The notes below the pieces were generated by a model. The model did not search any database, was not told the DNA's origin, and worked only from the letters and a program-made list of their open reading frames with translations. A stretch of 64,000 nucleotides of DNA, from contig CAUYUJ010009435.1 of assembly GCA_963575745.1 (NCBI GenBank), positions 20,001 to 84,000 on the forward strand, written 5' to 3'. This DNA is from Prorocentrum cordatum (taxonomy: Eukaryota; Sar; Dinophyceae; Prorocentrales; Prorocentraceae). Of the stretch, positions 1 to 11,519 are shown in pieces. Made by a program: the position numbers and the translations under genes. Numbering within the stretch: the stretch's first letter is position 1; every line of letters starts with the position of its first letter.

Positions 1-340
1 ACTACGAATACGACTAATGTGCGGCTATTACTGCGAATGTGCGACTTTAGTGCCGTGATCGCCACTGCTACCGTCCCGACTGTCGAGGCTAGTGCTACCA
101 CGTGTATGCGACTAGTAATTTTGATGCGGCTGCTGCAGCTGCTACTACTATTAATAGCACTCCTACTACTACTACGGCTACTACTAGACTGCTACTAATG
201 TTACTATTTGTATTAATAGTGTTACTCCTCACATATCACGACTACGGCAACTACTACGACTACTACTACTGCTTCTAATGTTAATACCCTTACGATTGCA
301 AGTCCTACAACTACTACAACTACTACTACTACTACTACTA

Positions 341-377
<37 letters not shown>

Positions 378-919
378 GACCATACGGTTACTACGACTAT
401 TGCCACACTTAGTGCGACTACTGATGGTGTGACGGAAACGACGACTACGATTCTTACATCTAATGCTTCTGGTGCGTCTATACTGCGACTGGTGCGGCTA
501 CCACCACTTTTACCATTATTGGTACGGTTGCGGTGGCTACTACTATTACCACGGGTACTACTACGACCACTACTATTACTATTAATGTTGCTGCCACAAC
601 CGCTGCTACTACTACTACTGATTTGAATGTTTCTACTACTGCTACTACTACTAGCATGGCTACGACTTATATTATTGATATCATAATTACTTTCTTCTAC
701 TGCTACTACAGAGGGACTACTACTACTGCTTCTGCTATTAGTACTACCTATGGCTACGAGTACGATTGCTATTTTTTGTTACTACCACTACGATTACCGT
801 CGCTACTAAAACTACGTTTGCCACGACTACTACTACAAGTATTATGGCTACTCGTTCTTCTTCTTCTTCTACTACTACGACTGCTACTACTACTGATACT
901 GCTACTGCTCCTGCTGATG

Positions 920-955
<36 letters not shown>

Positions 956-1065
956 CTACTACTACTACTACTACTACTACTATTGCTACTGATGCGGGTG
1001 CTGCTGCCGCTACTGCAATAGTTCTGTAACGCGCAGACTGTTTCCACCACCGCTACTAGTACGTT

Positions 1066-1097
<32 letters not shown>

Positions 1098-1165
1098 GTA
1101 CTACTACTACTACTACTACAACTACTACTACTACTACTACTACGACTGATCCTACTCCTCTTTCT
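1..1165. repeat. Degenerate ACT/ACG trinucleotide tract
   Basis: About 1.1 kb made almost only of the plus-strand triplets ACT and ACG with scattered GCT, ATT and TGC variants. It is the same repeat class and strand orientation as the 4.2-kb tract at 19.2-23.5 kb. Reading frames through it give only poly-Thr, poly-Leu or poly-Ser and are not credible proteins. It lies immediately downstream of the 3' end of minus-strand gene 1. Confidence 0.9.
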
Positions 1166-1177
1166 GTACTACTCATG

Positions 1178-3756
1178 CTAGAGCCACTCACTCGGCGGCG
1201 TCGCCATGCAGTGCAATCCAGCGAGGTACTTCTCAGTACATTTCGTCCCCACGGTGAACGGCGTGTTCCCAACCGCACAAGCCGCGATCAACTTTTTGCC
1301 CTTGGCCATCATGTCCTCGCCTGCGTAGCACCACCCACGCCGCGGGTTCTGATATTGTGCCTGCTTTTTTGGATGAAGACGCACGCCTTTTTTTTCCACC
1401 GCAGCAAACGCACTGATGCCAACTCACACCAAACAACACACACTTGCGAACCACTAAAACCAACAAACACTGGAATGGCCTTTCTTCCCTGGGGGGGAGG
1501 GGGCCGGCGTGATGGTTGAAAAGGCATGCGCTTTCACCCAAAAATATGGATGGCACTGTGTGCCAAATAGTGGCTCTTGATTGTTATGTCAAACACCTTA
1601 TAGTCGCAAGATTGATAATGATTGGCACAAGCGTTCTGGATGACCAGGAAATCCCAAACAGCTTTGCCATATTCGTGAGCGTCGTTATTCTGCAACACGT
1701 CAACGTCTTTGTTCCGATCAAGGATCTGGTCTATCTTCGCGCTGAGTGCCAATCCAGCTGCTACTGTTTGGTGTTTGATGTCCGAATGGTCAGAATGACG
1801 ATCCCAGAGCTTTTGCAGGAGAGGAATGAAACACTTGATCTCCTGCGCCTTGCCACGCAATCGAACTGGCTCCTTCTTCTTTTTTTTGAACATGGAGACC
1901 CGCATATCCGAATACTTGGTACCATAATCACCATTCCTGTATTCATGCATCATTTCTGAGCGCAACAAATCCATGTTCCTTTCAAGTCTACCACGCATGA
2001 CTTCGTGCGTGAGAAGATACATAACGCTTCCTGCAAAGTACTGGTCGGTGCCCATGTGTTTTACATGCATGACGTCCACTGATAGGGCAAAGTGGTCCAC
2101 CAATACAAATATAGGGTGCTTATTAGGAAACCTCAAGTCAAAAGAAGCTGGCGTGTGAAGGCTGTCAATCCAACGTGCTGATTCTGATAATTCCCACCAA
2201 GGAAGCGTGGATGCATTCGCAGGGCACAGCGCGCACGGGACATCCGACGAATGGCTCGGAAGCCCTAGATCGTCAGCCCAGTATTTCAGGTCGCCCTTGA
2301 GCATCCACAGGCACGCTCTGTACCCACCAGCTAGAGGCTGACCTGCCTTGGGCGACCCCGAAGGCCAGACACCGTCAAACAATGCAAGGAAAGATTTGAT
2401 CATCTTTTTCCAAAAAGCAAGCTTCGACGCATTCGGGAACATAGAGGCGAACACAGCATATATCATAAAATTACAAGCTAAAGTGCCGCCTCTTCCAAGC
2501 AAAGAGCTCCACGAAAAAATTGTGTATGACTTGGCCCACGGCTTGCCGCACCCGCTGACGGGCACGGCGTCACCATGCAGTGACAGGGGGATAAACAACG
2601 ACGACCAGCCCTGAACTGATTTCATGGGGTGGTTGCGGAGCAGCGGGTGCTGTGACGCGACCATATTTCTCCAAAACGCTTGCACTCGATGCCTGCCGCC
2701 ACAGCAAACGCTCTGAGAAAACATATCTGGATATTTGTCGTACAGTGCAGCAATCATCTCGTGCGGCCACAAGAAACATTGGGACTTCGGAATGAGCTGG
2801 ACCTTCCCTGGGCTGATAGCCATCGGGATTGTCTCAACGCTTGGTTTTGGAAACCTGTAGTTCCTGATGAGCTGCATCAGATCTCGATTGCAGTTGTTCG
2901 CGTGCGAGCCTGAAGTACCAATTTTGGCAAGCTTCTCAAGCTGCGGCAAGCCGCACGCGTCAGCGTCCACACGTATAGAATCCCGAAAATCAGCAGGCAC
3001 ATACAGTTCAACTTTCTGCATGATGTTCTCAAAAGTCTGGCGCTGGGCGTTGAGCACGTCGCGCTGGGCAGCCGCCGCCAGCTTCTGAACCACCTGGGGC
3101 GACATCGCCCCCCAGCACCACATCTGCACTAGCTCCTGCAGGTGGACAAGAAAGGAGGACGAGTTGGCGGGGGGGCGGGTTTTGAACGGAGGGCGAGGAG
3201 GAAGAGGGGACAGAGGGGGGGAGACGGGGGGAGGAGCAGGACGAGGTTGGTGGGGATGACGAGGAGAAGGAGGAGGAGGAGGAGGAGGAGGAAGAAGAGG
3301 AGGAGGAGGAGGAGGATGAGGCGGAGGACGAGACACGGGGAGGAGGAGGAGGAGGAGGAGGAGGAGGAGGAGGAGGAGGATTGTCACGGCTGTCGTTTAA
3401 GGCACGGGCAATGTTTTACCGCTTCGTGCCCTAACAACTGTGACATGCCATGTTCAATTTCAATTCCAAATCAAACACCAGAGAGCACTGACCTATCTGC
3501 AACCTGAATCATGCCACCCTGGGTGGTGCATACGGTTTGATATGCAATGCTAATTCAACTGGGGTGCAACCTGGAATGCACGAGTAAGGTCCCCCCACGG
3601 TTGTGAAGGAGGAGGAGGAGGAGGAGGAGGAGGAGGAGGAGGAGGGGGAGGGGGAGGTGGAGGTTCCTGCGCCAAGGAGCTTGGCTCTCCAGCTGCATGC
3701 GCCGACGCCGCGGCCACGGCTCGCTGGCGAGCGCCCCCCTTGCGCCTGCCCTTCAT
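1178..3756 (-). CDS. Gene 1: transposase-like protein, multi-exon
   Basis: Three coding pieces on the minus strand. A 5' exon starts at ATG 3756 and runs to about 3660 (basic, begins MKGRRKGG). A large exon at 3135-1535 follows a CTGCAG acceptor and is open for about 530 codons. A 3' exon at 1348-1178 (begins NPRRGWCYAGED, stop at 1178-1180) follows an ATATCAG acceptor. The large exon contains HGDAVPV, FSWSSLL, LAGGYR, GDLKYW, a C-x2-C pair (CALC) and VDVMHVKHMG. I recall this layout from an abundant dinoflagellate repeat family; the D-x-MH block also resembles CACTA/Plavaka-type DDE transposases, but that assignment is inference. The donor of the last intron is unresolved: the GTGAAAG near 1537 gives the wrong phase, so a non-canonical donor is likely. 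The region 3660-3140 holds an intron with GGA/CTC repeats. A domesticated host gene is an alternative. Confidence 0.65.
3262..3380. repeat. GGA microsatellite in gene 1 intron
   Basis: Near-pure GGA/GAG triplets on the plus strand, interrupted by a short GACGAGACAC segment. It sits between the 5' exon and the large exon of gene 1. Open frames across it are poly-Arg, poly-Glu or poly-Leu and do not look like protein. Confidence 0.85.
3604..3657. repeat. GGA microsatellite at 5' exon end of gene 1
   Basis: Uninterrupted GGA triplets passing into GGGGGA. On the minus strand they read as poly-Pro directly after the short basic 5' exon, so it is unclear whether the tract is coding or the start of the intron. 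Confidence 0.8.
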
Positions 3757-3797
3757 AACTGTGAATCCAGAGGCTTCGGGGTCTCAGATTCGAGCCA

Positions 3798-3819
3798 CTT
3801 GGGCCAAAATGGCTACGGA
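3798..3819 (-). other. Relict dinoflagellate spliced-leader sequence
   Basis: The minus strand begins TCCGTAGCCATTTTGG and continues CCCAAG. It matches the 22-nt dinoflagellate spliced leader, which ends in CTCAAG, with one T-to-C mismatch. It lies 42 nt upstream of the gene 1 ATG at 3756. It is followed by TGGCTC rather than a GT donor, so it is not an SL RNA gene. In dinoflagellates such relics are read as mature trans-spliced mRNA that was reverse-transcribed and reinserted. Confidence 0.85.
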
Positions 3820-3838
3820 CGGTACACCCGATGCAACA

Positions 3839-3990
3839 GGTGGCCACATGTGAGCTCGACCCCCGCCCCTACACCCACCCGCCCCCTTACGATGTCTAGG
3901 ATCGGCCACTTCGGCCGAGAGTTCCAGAGCGTTGTGAAGCCACCAGCGTCTTAGACATCGCCGACGGGGCAGGGCTCGCACGTGGCCGCC
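3839..3990. mobile_element. Foldback (MITE-like) element, copy 1
   Basis: The left end starts GGTGGCCACATGTGAGC and the right end, read on the opposite strand, starts GGCGGCCACGTGCGAGC. Inside the arms, GATGTCTAGGA pairs with GATGTCTAAGA. The centre holds CGGCCACTTCGGCCG. It shares its terminal block with the element at 23838-24003. No target duplication is evident. It lies 20 bp upstream of the spliced-leader relic of gene 1. Confidence 0.65.
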
Positions 3991-5860
3991 CGCCGAACAG
4001 TGGGCGCGGATAGGAGCGACGGTCCATGCAGTCAAAATCCATGGTAAGGATGTGCGCCCTCTCCCAAGGTACCGTTGTGTCCTCTCCCTCCTCTCCCTCC
4101 TACTCTTCCTTCTTCTCCTCCCTCTCCCTCCCCCTCCTCCCTCTGGCCTCCAAGGGCCTTGCGTACTTACCTCTTGTCCTTATAATAGGCTTTGACTGCA
4201 TATTATCATTTATGCATGAGGTTGGGTGCCGCCGCCGCTCCAAATCCTTGTGCATTTGCGCGGGCAACATCGCACCCCTTGGACCAGGTCCGCGGATTCG
4301 TGCGAGCGGAATCTACACGAACAGGGCGCCACATTGTCGCAATAGCTTCGAAACCATATATTCGGAACCGCGGGTGCACGCAGGAGGCCCAACGGCTTGA
4401 ATATAACAAGCATTGCGTAGTGATATCTTTCAGCTCTTGAGGGCGCAACGGGGCGGGAGTGCGGGGGTGGGGGTGGGAGTGGTATTCGGATGCCTTCGAG
4501 GATACCTGTAGAAGGCCTTCGAGGATATATCTGTAGTGGCGCATGTGGTCACGCTGCATCTGCGCATACCTTTTGGGGGGTACCTTGAAGAGGTGGAGGA
4601 AAAGAATGGGGGAGGAGATGAAGGAGCCCTTTCTGTTGGGAACAGGTGGGGCCATCGGATGATGAGGCAGAGGGGGGAACGAAGAGGGATCGGGGTCCAA
4701 TATGAGGCCCCTGGGCATCTATGTTGTGCGTTGCCTCCAGGGGTACATTGAGTATGCACGGTGGCGGTGTGCAAGTGTTTTTTATGTGCACTTGGGTGCG
4801 CACCTTGACCCTGGCATTGTCCCGCGAGCCCTTGAGCGACGGTAGACAGATCGCTTATTGGCATCACTTCACTCTTCCGCCTCCTCACCCTCGTCATGCC
4901 CATCCTTCATGTTCCTCCTCCTCATCGCTACTCCTCTTCGTCCCCCGCGTCCCCCCCCCCCCTCTTCCTTACTCTTCCTATTGCTCTTCCTCCTTCTCCC
5001 CCTCGTTCTTACTCTTCCTCCGTTTCCTCTCTCCTTACGTTTCCTCTCCCCCCCAAGAGGAGGCAGCTTTACTCCGCAGAGCGCGTCGCTGGATCTCCAG
5101 CAGATGCGTCCGAGGCCGATCCACGGCCGCCACGTCGCCGAAACTCGGCCGAGCTGTTCGTGCGTTCGCCGCACCTCCCATCTCCGCGGCGAGCGCTGCA
5201 GCATTGACGTGCGAGATGGGTGCAAGAAACAACAAGAAAGGCTGCCTCCTTTCACTACGCATTCCCTCTCCCTCCACCTCCTTCCTCCCACCTCATGTCC
5301 ACTCCCCCCTTAGCCCTCGTGCCCGACCCCCTCGTCAGTTCTCCCGCCACCTTCCCTCTCACCACTCTCTCTCTCTCTCTCTCTTTCTCCCTCTCTCTCT
5401 CTATCTCTCCCTCTCTCTGGCCACCGCAACTTCCGATCGTGCTTCAGAGCTACATATCTTCAAGCCATACAGTCGGGGGCCTGAGGAAGGAACCCTGTTC
5501 GTTGGGGAGGAGCTCGGTGTTCCTTAAGTGTTTCACAGCTTGCCTCAGGTTGTCCTCGTGTGTTCGATCGCAAATCGAAGGTTACCGTATGGAAAAACGG
5601 GGCCTCGTTTCTTATCTAGGGTTCCTCAGGTCAAGGCCTCGACTGCGCATTGAGCAGCATTCAGGACATGCAGTCAGAGCTACAGTGAGAACGCACATCC
5701 ACGTTAGATTCGGAGCATGCGTTTGAACACGACCGTTCCATGTCTGCTTCCAAACCACGCGCGTACCTTGCAGCTATCTCAAGTGGCCCACGCCCACGGA
5801 GCACATGTCACCACCGCAGAGCTACATTCAGATCCAGATCACACCGTCAGAGCTACAGTA
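3991..5860. other. Stretch with no recognised gene
   Basis: Pyrimidine-rich DNA with CCTCC runs, a TCTCTC tract at 5361-5419 and no credible exon. The minus strand at 4072-4027 contains a short block reading ERAHILTMDFDCM that resembles segments near 11.7 kb and 63.1 kb (see findings). Nothing else is recognised. Confidence 0.5.
5361..5419. repeat. TC dinucleotide microsatellite
   Basis: Nearly pure TCTCTC with occasional TTTC or CCCTC interruptions, inside a longer pyrimidine-rich stretch. Confidence 0.85.
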
Positions 5861-5863
5861 TAG

Positions 5864-6186
5864 TTATCTTCAGCGCCCCACCCCCAAGGAACACGGGTTA
5901 TCTTCAGCGACCGCGGAGCACAGATTATCTTCAGCGCCCAGCCCCCAACGAACACAGGTTATCTTCGGCGCCCGACCCCCAAGGGGCACAGGTTATCTTC
6001 ATCGCCCAAGGAGCACAGGTTATCTTCAGCACCCGACCCCCAGGGAACACATGTTATCGTCGCCGCTCGACCCCCAAAGAGCACGGGTTCTCTTCAGCGC
6101 CCAAGGGGCACAAGTTATCTCCAACGCCCGACCCCCAAGGAGCTCATATTATCTTCAGCGCCCGATTCCCAAGGAGCACGGCTTAA
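5864..6186. repeat. Minisatellite with 34-27-34 bp higher-order unit
   Basis: Units start TTATCTTCAGCGCCC and continue with GACCCCCAAGGAGCAC. Unit starts fall at 5864, 5898, 5925, 5959, 5993, 6020, 6054, 6088, 6115, 6149 and 6183, so spacings run 34,27,34,34,27,34,34,27,34,34. The 27-bp units lack a 7-bp block. This is a 95-bp higher-order repeat present three times plus a partial copy. Confidence 0.9.
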
Positions 6187-6331
6187 CTTCAGTCTGACCA
6201 GCAAGCAGTAACAAAGAGACCGAGCTCCACAAAGAATGGCCCCCCCCGTCCCAAAGAGATCCCCACGGTACTGTCAACGTACGTATACGTTGGAATAACC
6301 AGTACTTCCCAACACATATGACGATGCTGAT

Positions 6332-9300
6332 CTACTTGTTCGCGTCCTGCTTGGCCTTCACCAGCATCTGCAAGTGGGTCACCTCCTTCCAGAGCGAACG
6401 CATGCGCTCCGCGTGGTCGTCGAAGATCTTCTTCGCCTGTCGCCGCGGAGGAAGAGGAGGAGGAGGGGGGGGGGAAGGAGGACGGAGCAAGGAGCAGGAG
6501 GGCGAGGAGGATGAGGGGGGCGCAGGAGGATGCGGAGGAGGAGGGGGAAGAGGTCTCAACGCTCTCTACCACTTCCTCTTCCTCCTGCCCTTCGTCCTCC
6601 TCCTCCTCCTTTTCCGCAGCCTCCTCGTCGTCCTGCTCATCCTCCTCATCCTTCCCCTCCTCATTCTTCCTATCCTCCTCCTCCTTCCCCTGCTCGTTAT
6701 CCTCCTCCTCCTCCTCCTACTTCTTCCCCGTCTCCCCTTCTCCCCTCTGTCCTCTGCTTTCCTCATCTGCCCTCTATTACACTATCTTCTATAGTTCGCC
6801 TCCGTCTGCGACACCTTCTTGCGATCCTTGTTCTTGCCGAACCTGCCGATGTTCGCGAGCTCCGTTGCGGCCTCCACCGCGCAAGCGGCCATCCGAGCTA
6901 GATCCCCTCCCCCGCCCGCCGACCCCCTCCTATTTCCTCCCTCCCCCTACCGTTTCCTCCTACCTCCTACCTCCGCCTATTACCTCCTACCTCCTCCTAC
7001 CTCCTTATCCTGTCTCCTCCTACCTGCTCATCCCTGCTCCTCCTCCTCCTCCTACTACGTCCTCTCGTCCACTTCCCCTCATCCTTCTCCCCCTTGTCCT
7101 CCTTCTCATGATCCTGCTTCCTCATTGCCTCCCCCCCTGTCCACTCTCCCTCCCTCCTCCTGTCTTCTTGTCCGCCCACCCTCGTTCATCCTGTCAGCTT
7201 CCAATGTGCCTGCTGTACGTTCATCACCATATCGTCGAACTCCTTTGGCATCTCGATGCGGTTGTTCTCGCAATCGGTGCTCACCTTGTACGCGTCCGAC
7301 ACGAGGAGGCCAGCCGCGCACTCCGCCTCGTTCACCGCAGCAGTGAACTCCTAAGACTTGTTTTCAAATCACCCCTGCTCCTGCTACCTCTTCCTACCTC
7401 GTCATCCTGACTCCTCCCGCCCACTCCCCTCCTACCTCCCACCTCCCCCTACCTCCTCCTATATCTTACCTCCTCCTACTACCTCCTATCTTCTCCTACC
7501 TCCTCCCACCTCCTCCTACCTGCTCATCCCTCCTCCTCCTCCTCCTCCTCCTCCTCCTCCTCATACCTCCCCCCGTCCACGCTCCCCTCATCCTTCTTCC
7601 CCGACTCCCTGCTAGTCCTCCTACTCTTGGCCCTCCTTCCTCAATGCCTCCTACTCCTGTCCCTCGTACTCCTAATCCTGCTCCTCCTGCTCCTACTCGT
7701 CCCTGCCACCCCCTCCCTCCTGGTCAGCCTTTCTCATCACCTCCTGCCCGCTCTCCGTCATCCTGTTATTCCGCCTCAACAAATTGAACGAAACACGAGC
7801 GCGATTTCCTTCTGGTACGGGAAACCCGTCGCAGCGCCGTTGCCGCCGCTGCTCGACGGGATGTCCCAGCAGAACATTCTCATGGCCTGCTTGGCCAGCC
7901 CCGCCTGGTGTTTGGACACCTGCTTGCTGCCCTTGACGTCCAACGAGTGCCTGTCTGAAGGGGAGGAGGATGATGGGGAGCATGAGGGGGGTGAAGTGGT
8001 GGAAGTGGAGGAGGAGGAGGAGGTGGAGGAGGAGGAGGATCAGCACCAACAGCACGAGGAGGAGGAGGAGGCGAGGGGGAGGAGGAGGAGGAGGAGGAGG
8101 AGGATGAGGCGGAGGAGGAGGAGGAGGTGGAGGACCACGAGACCACATACACGTTCACATGCAGATACGTCGCGCCTGCTGCCGTGCGTGCGCGTCGTCC
8201 TGCTCGAAGAACTCACGCAGTGCTCGACGCCGTCCTCCATAGTCCTGTAGAACTCGCCCTTGGCCTCGCCTTCTTCGAAGGCGGCCTGGTTCCCCCCGTA
8301 CATGCGAGCCTTGAACTGGCCCGTCGGCAGGGACGTCTTGGCCTTCTCGCCCTTGTTCTCCTCCCACTTCGAGTGCAACTCCTGCAGCAATGCGAATGGG
8401 CCAATACATGTGCGCACGAGGGGCACCATGGACATATACATTGGGGGCGCACTATCCAGCGACGAAACATTGGGACACTTGGGGTGGACACCATCAGCGA
8501 ATATAGCGTGGGGCGGGCACGTTCCGATACCTTCAGGTGGGCAACGTAGAACGACGCCGTTGGGATGACCATTTCCGAGAGAAACGGTATAATCAGGTTT
8601 GGGGACGGGTGCATTCGGACGATTTATTGGGGGGTACCACCCCTCGAAATATCACTACACTTGGGCTCTGGAGGTAGAAGCGTTGCAAGGCTATCTGAGA
8701 GCCTCCTCCTCCTCCTCCTCCTCCTCCTCCTCCTCCTCCTCATCCTCATCATCATGCTCCTCCTACTGCTCCTCCTCCTCGTCCTCATCCCCCTCATCAT
8801 CCTCCTGCCGATCCTCGTCCTCATCCTCCTCATCTTGCTACCCCTCTGCCAATGTCACTTACTATAAGCAGCGTAAAACAGCGGCGGTCATGGAAGAACT
8901 CTTTGTCGGTGTTCAAAGAGAGCGTGCCGTCGCTGTTCACCTCCACGGCCTCCGCGATGAATTGCTGCTCGCGGGCCCTGCCCACGCCCTGCTATCTGTC
9001 AACATCATATATGCCCTCCGCGTCCTCAAATTCATCATTGCACTCTTTGTCATCCTTGTCATGTCATCATTGTCATCACCATTTGGTTGCTATGCCCCAC
9101 CGTTCTCCTCATCATCATTGTTCTGAGTTTCTTAATTGTGCAGCACATCTTCTCCCCATGGTCCTCCTCGTTCACGCCATCTCCTTCTCCTCTCCTCCCC
9201 TGTCCTACTCGTCCGCCTCATGTCCCTCCCTCTGGCCGTTTGTTCGGGCCAGACTTGATCTCCTGGAGCTGGAGCAGCAGCTGCTTGTCCAGGTCGTGCT

Positions 9301-10431
9301 GGTTGAGGTTGAAGAAGCGGACCTTCCTCCTGCGCTCGCTCTCCTTCTCCTGCGGGAGGTGGCCGCTGCGAGGCATGATGCGCGTTGGTCCTCGATCTCC
9401 CCCCCCCCCCCCCCCCCCCCCCCCCCCTTCCACTCCCATCATACCTCCTACCTCGTACCTCATCCTACCTCCTCCTGGTACCTCCTACTCCCTCCTGCTG
9501 CCTCCTACCTCATCCTACCTCCTTCTACCTGCCCATCCATCCCCCTCCTGTATATTCAGGACATAACCCATGCATACATATTGGTGTGTGCATTTAGGGA
9601 TTCGGCCAGCTGTACCAGTGGCCATCTAGGCATAATTTCGAGCACACGTTCAGGTACACCTAGACATGACTAGCTACGTATGTGCATAATATTGCACGTC
9701 ATTTGCACACCCTCCGACCTGTAAAACTGTTCTATTGACATATCCCCTGGCAAGGTGAGCTAAAAGGTGAACTCAGACGTCTCTCAGCGCTCACACCCTC
9801 CGATATATAAACCTGTTCATTCCCTGACAAGGTAAGCTAAAAGGTGAACTCAGACGTTCCTCAGCGCTCACCGCAGCGGCAGGCTTACGCAGGGGGAAGA
9901 ATTTGCTCGGCTTCTTCATCATCGGCTTGTCGTCGGAATGATCATCATCATCACCACGAGCAGCAGGACGCTTGGCTGCTGCGGGTCGCTTCAGAACTGG
10001 CCCATCATCCTCCTGGCAGGGATATGTAGCGGCGTGCCAGCACAACATCTTACAAGTGTAATCCCTGCCATGATGGTCGGCAAAGCTCGGTAGCTATGTG
10101 CAAGGATAGACATTGGCAATGATCGGACATGCCGTAACAGAACACTACCTCACAAATGCCACCTCCCGCGAACAAAACATACAGAAGACCAGCAAGAGCA
10201 GACATACCATTCATTGAACCAATGAAACGTACATGCTTTGAACGCGTGCACCATACATGCATATTCAACTACTGAATACAATATAAAAAAACGGAACAAA
10301 ACCGTCTCCTCATGATCAGTAACCTCGTCGCCGTCCGTCTCGGGCTCGTCCTTCACCTGCATGGCCTTGGCCACGCGCTGCTTCCAGTCTTCCACGGTGG
10401 CGGCCAGGTTCGGAAGTTTTTTGATAGGCAT
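6332..10431 (-). CDS. Gene 2: unrecognised nine-exon protein
   Basis: Nine minus-strand exons reconstructed from frame and splice phase: 10431-10324 (ATG at 10431, begins MPIKKLPNLAATVEDWKQ), 10012-9872, 9349-9255, 8977-8863, 8381-8217, 7950-7797, 7350-7191, 6897-6815 and 6436-6332 (TAG at 6332-6334). Most junctions keep phase; donors include GTTACT, GTGAGC, GTAAGT and GTGAGT, and exon 7 appears to use a GA donor. Junction 5/6 is out of phase, so a GC donor or a missed small exon is likely. The product is about 375 residues: an acidic then lysine/proline/alanine-rich N-terminal part (KRPAAAKRPAA), then a charged, probably helical body (FFNLNQHDLDKQLLLQLQE; GQFKARMYGGNQAAF; ATGFPYQKEIAL) ending in a short coiled-coil-like helix. 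No catalytic motif is recognised. The N-terminus suggests a nucleic-acid-binding or nuclear protein, but that is inference. Confidence 0.65.
6560..6780. repeat. CCT/CTC-rich intron of gene 2
   Basis: Pyrimidine-rich CCTCCT/CTTCCT sequence filling the intron between the exons at 6897-6815 and 6436-6332. Similar tracts fill other gene 2 introns (6900-7180, 7380-7600, 8000-8120, 8700-8850). Confidence 0.75.
9399..9427. repeat. 29-nt homopolymer C run
   Basis: Uninterrupted C run within the intron upstream of gene 2 exon 3. Its exact length is unlikely to be reliable in an assembly. Confidence 0.9.
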
Positions 10432-10555
10432 TGCAACTGCACGCTGCAACTGTAAACTGAATGGACGTCACACAACACGAAAGGAGACCTCATTGAGCTG
10501 AAACGGCCCGCACGAATCACATGCGCGAGGCACCCCAGGGCGGCACAGCTGCACG

Positions 10556-10739
10556 TACTCCAGAGTCCGTAATACAGGGAGGTGAGTCTCACTTCGGGGG
10601 GGGGTCTCTTCCAGGCTATCTTGGAGGGCCTGGGGGGGTCTGGGGACGATGTTTTGGAGGGTTCTCCCACGTGGGAGGTCTGAAATGGCTTGTCTTGGAG
10701 GGTCCAGATCCCCTCCCTTTTATTACGACATCTGGAGTA
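10556..10739. mobile_element. TA-flanked MITE, copy 1
   Basis: The left end is TACTCCAGAGTCCGTAATAC and the right end, on the opposite strand, is TACTCCAGATGTCGTAATAA. It is 184 bp long and TA sits at both outer edges, as expected for a Tc1/mariner-type TA target duplication. The body matches the element at 61764-61946 in inverted orientation, including GGCTTGTCTTGGAGGGTCC. It lies 125 bp upstream of the gene 2 ATG. Confidence 0.85.
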
Positions 10740-10919
10740 CACGGGTGAAGACCTCACTCTGGTCGATATCACACGCTCTTGCGTAACATGATGGTTGACG
10801 GTATTGAATTGTTATACGTGCGTATCACATGACATTAAGGTATGGATATACACATGAAACAGTTGAAGGTTCGGTGGTCACACACCACCATTGCAAACCA
10901 AGTCTGATTCACATGCTTC

Positions 10920-11415
10920 AGTTTCGTTGCGGCTATGTTGAAATTACAACAAAAGTGCAACCGTTTAGGTTGCATTTTCGTTGCAGTTTTGTTGAAATTG
11001 CAACAAAACTGCAAACCGTGTGTTGCAGTTTCGTTGCAGTTTTGTTAAAACTGCAACAAAACTGCAACAGTTTCGTTGCAGTTTCGTTGCAGTTTTGTTG
11101 CAGTTTTGTTGCAGTTTTGTTGCAGTTTTGTTGCAGTTTTGTTGCAGTTTGAAGTGCTGGATGTGGTTGCTATGCGTTTACTATGGTTTTTACTATGGTT
11201 CGTGACACACACTACCACACCGCAGCAAAACCGCAACAAAACTGCAACAAAACTGCAACAAAACTGCAACAAAAATGCAACAAAACTGCAACAAAACTGC
11301 AACGAAACTGTTGCAGTTTTGTTGCAGTTTCAATGAAACTGCAACAAAACTGCAACCGAACCTGTTGCAGTTTTGTTGCATTTTCGTTGAAAATACAACA
11401 AAACTGCAATACAAC
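10920..11415. repeat. TTGCAGTTTTG / CAAAACTGCAA repeat tract
   Basis: Arrays of an ~11-bp unit, TTGCAGTTTTG, in one orientation (10970-11150) followed by the complementary orientation (11220-11400), separated by about 70 bp of unique DNA. The two halves can form very long imperfect hairpins. The same unit builds the 86-bp satellite at 24.5 kb. Frames through it read CNKTATKLQ or CCSFVAVLLQF repeats and are not credible proteins. Confidence 0.9.
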
Positions 11416-11519
11416 ATGTGCCCGATAATCCCGCAAAATTGTATACTGTTGTCCTATAGACAGGTTGATTGATCGCCATACAGTGTTATACGAATTGCAT
11501 TGTTAGGTTATGTAGAGCA

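Noticed and set aside
3798-3819. SL RNA gene
   Set aside because: The leader is followed by TGGCTC, not a GT splice donor, and no Sm-site-like sequence or tandem gene copy was seen; a relic is more consistent.
10432-10449. Gene 2 start at 10449
   Set aside because: That codon is TTG; the first in-frame ATG is at 10431, directly before the conserved-looking MPIKKLP.
10829-11472. ORFs rich in NCNKTATKLQ or CCSFVAVLLQF
   Set aside because: Translations of the TTGCAGTTTTG repeat; the same holds for 24361-24940.
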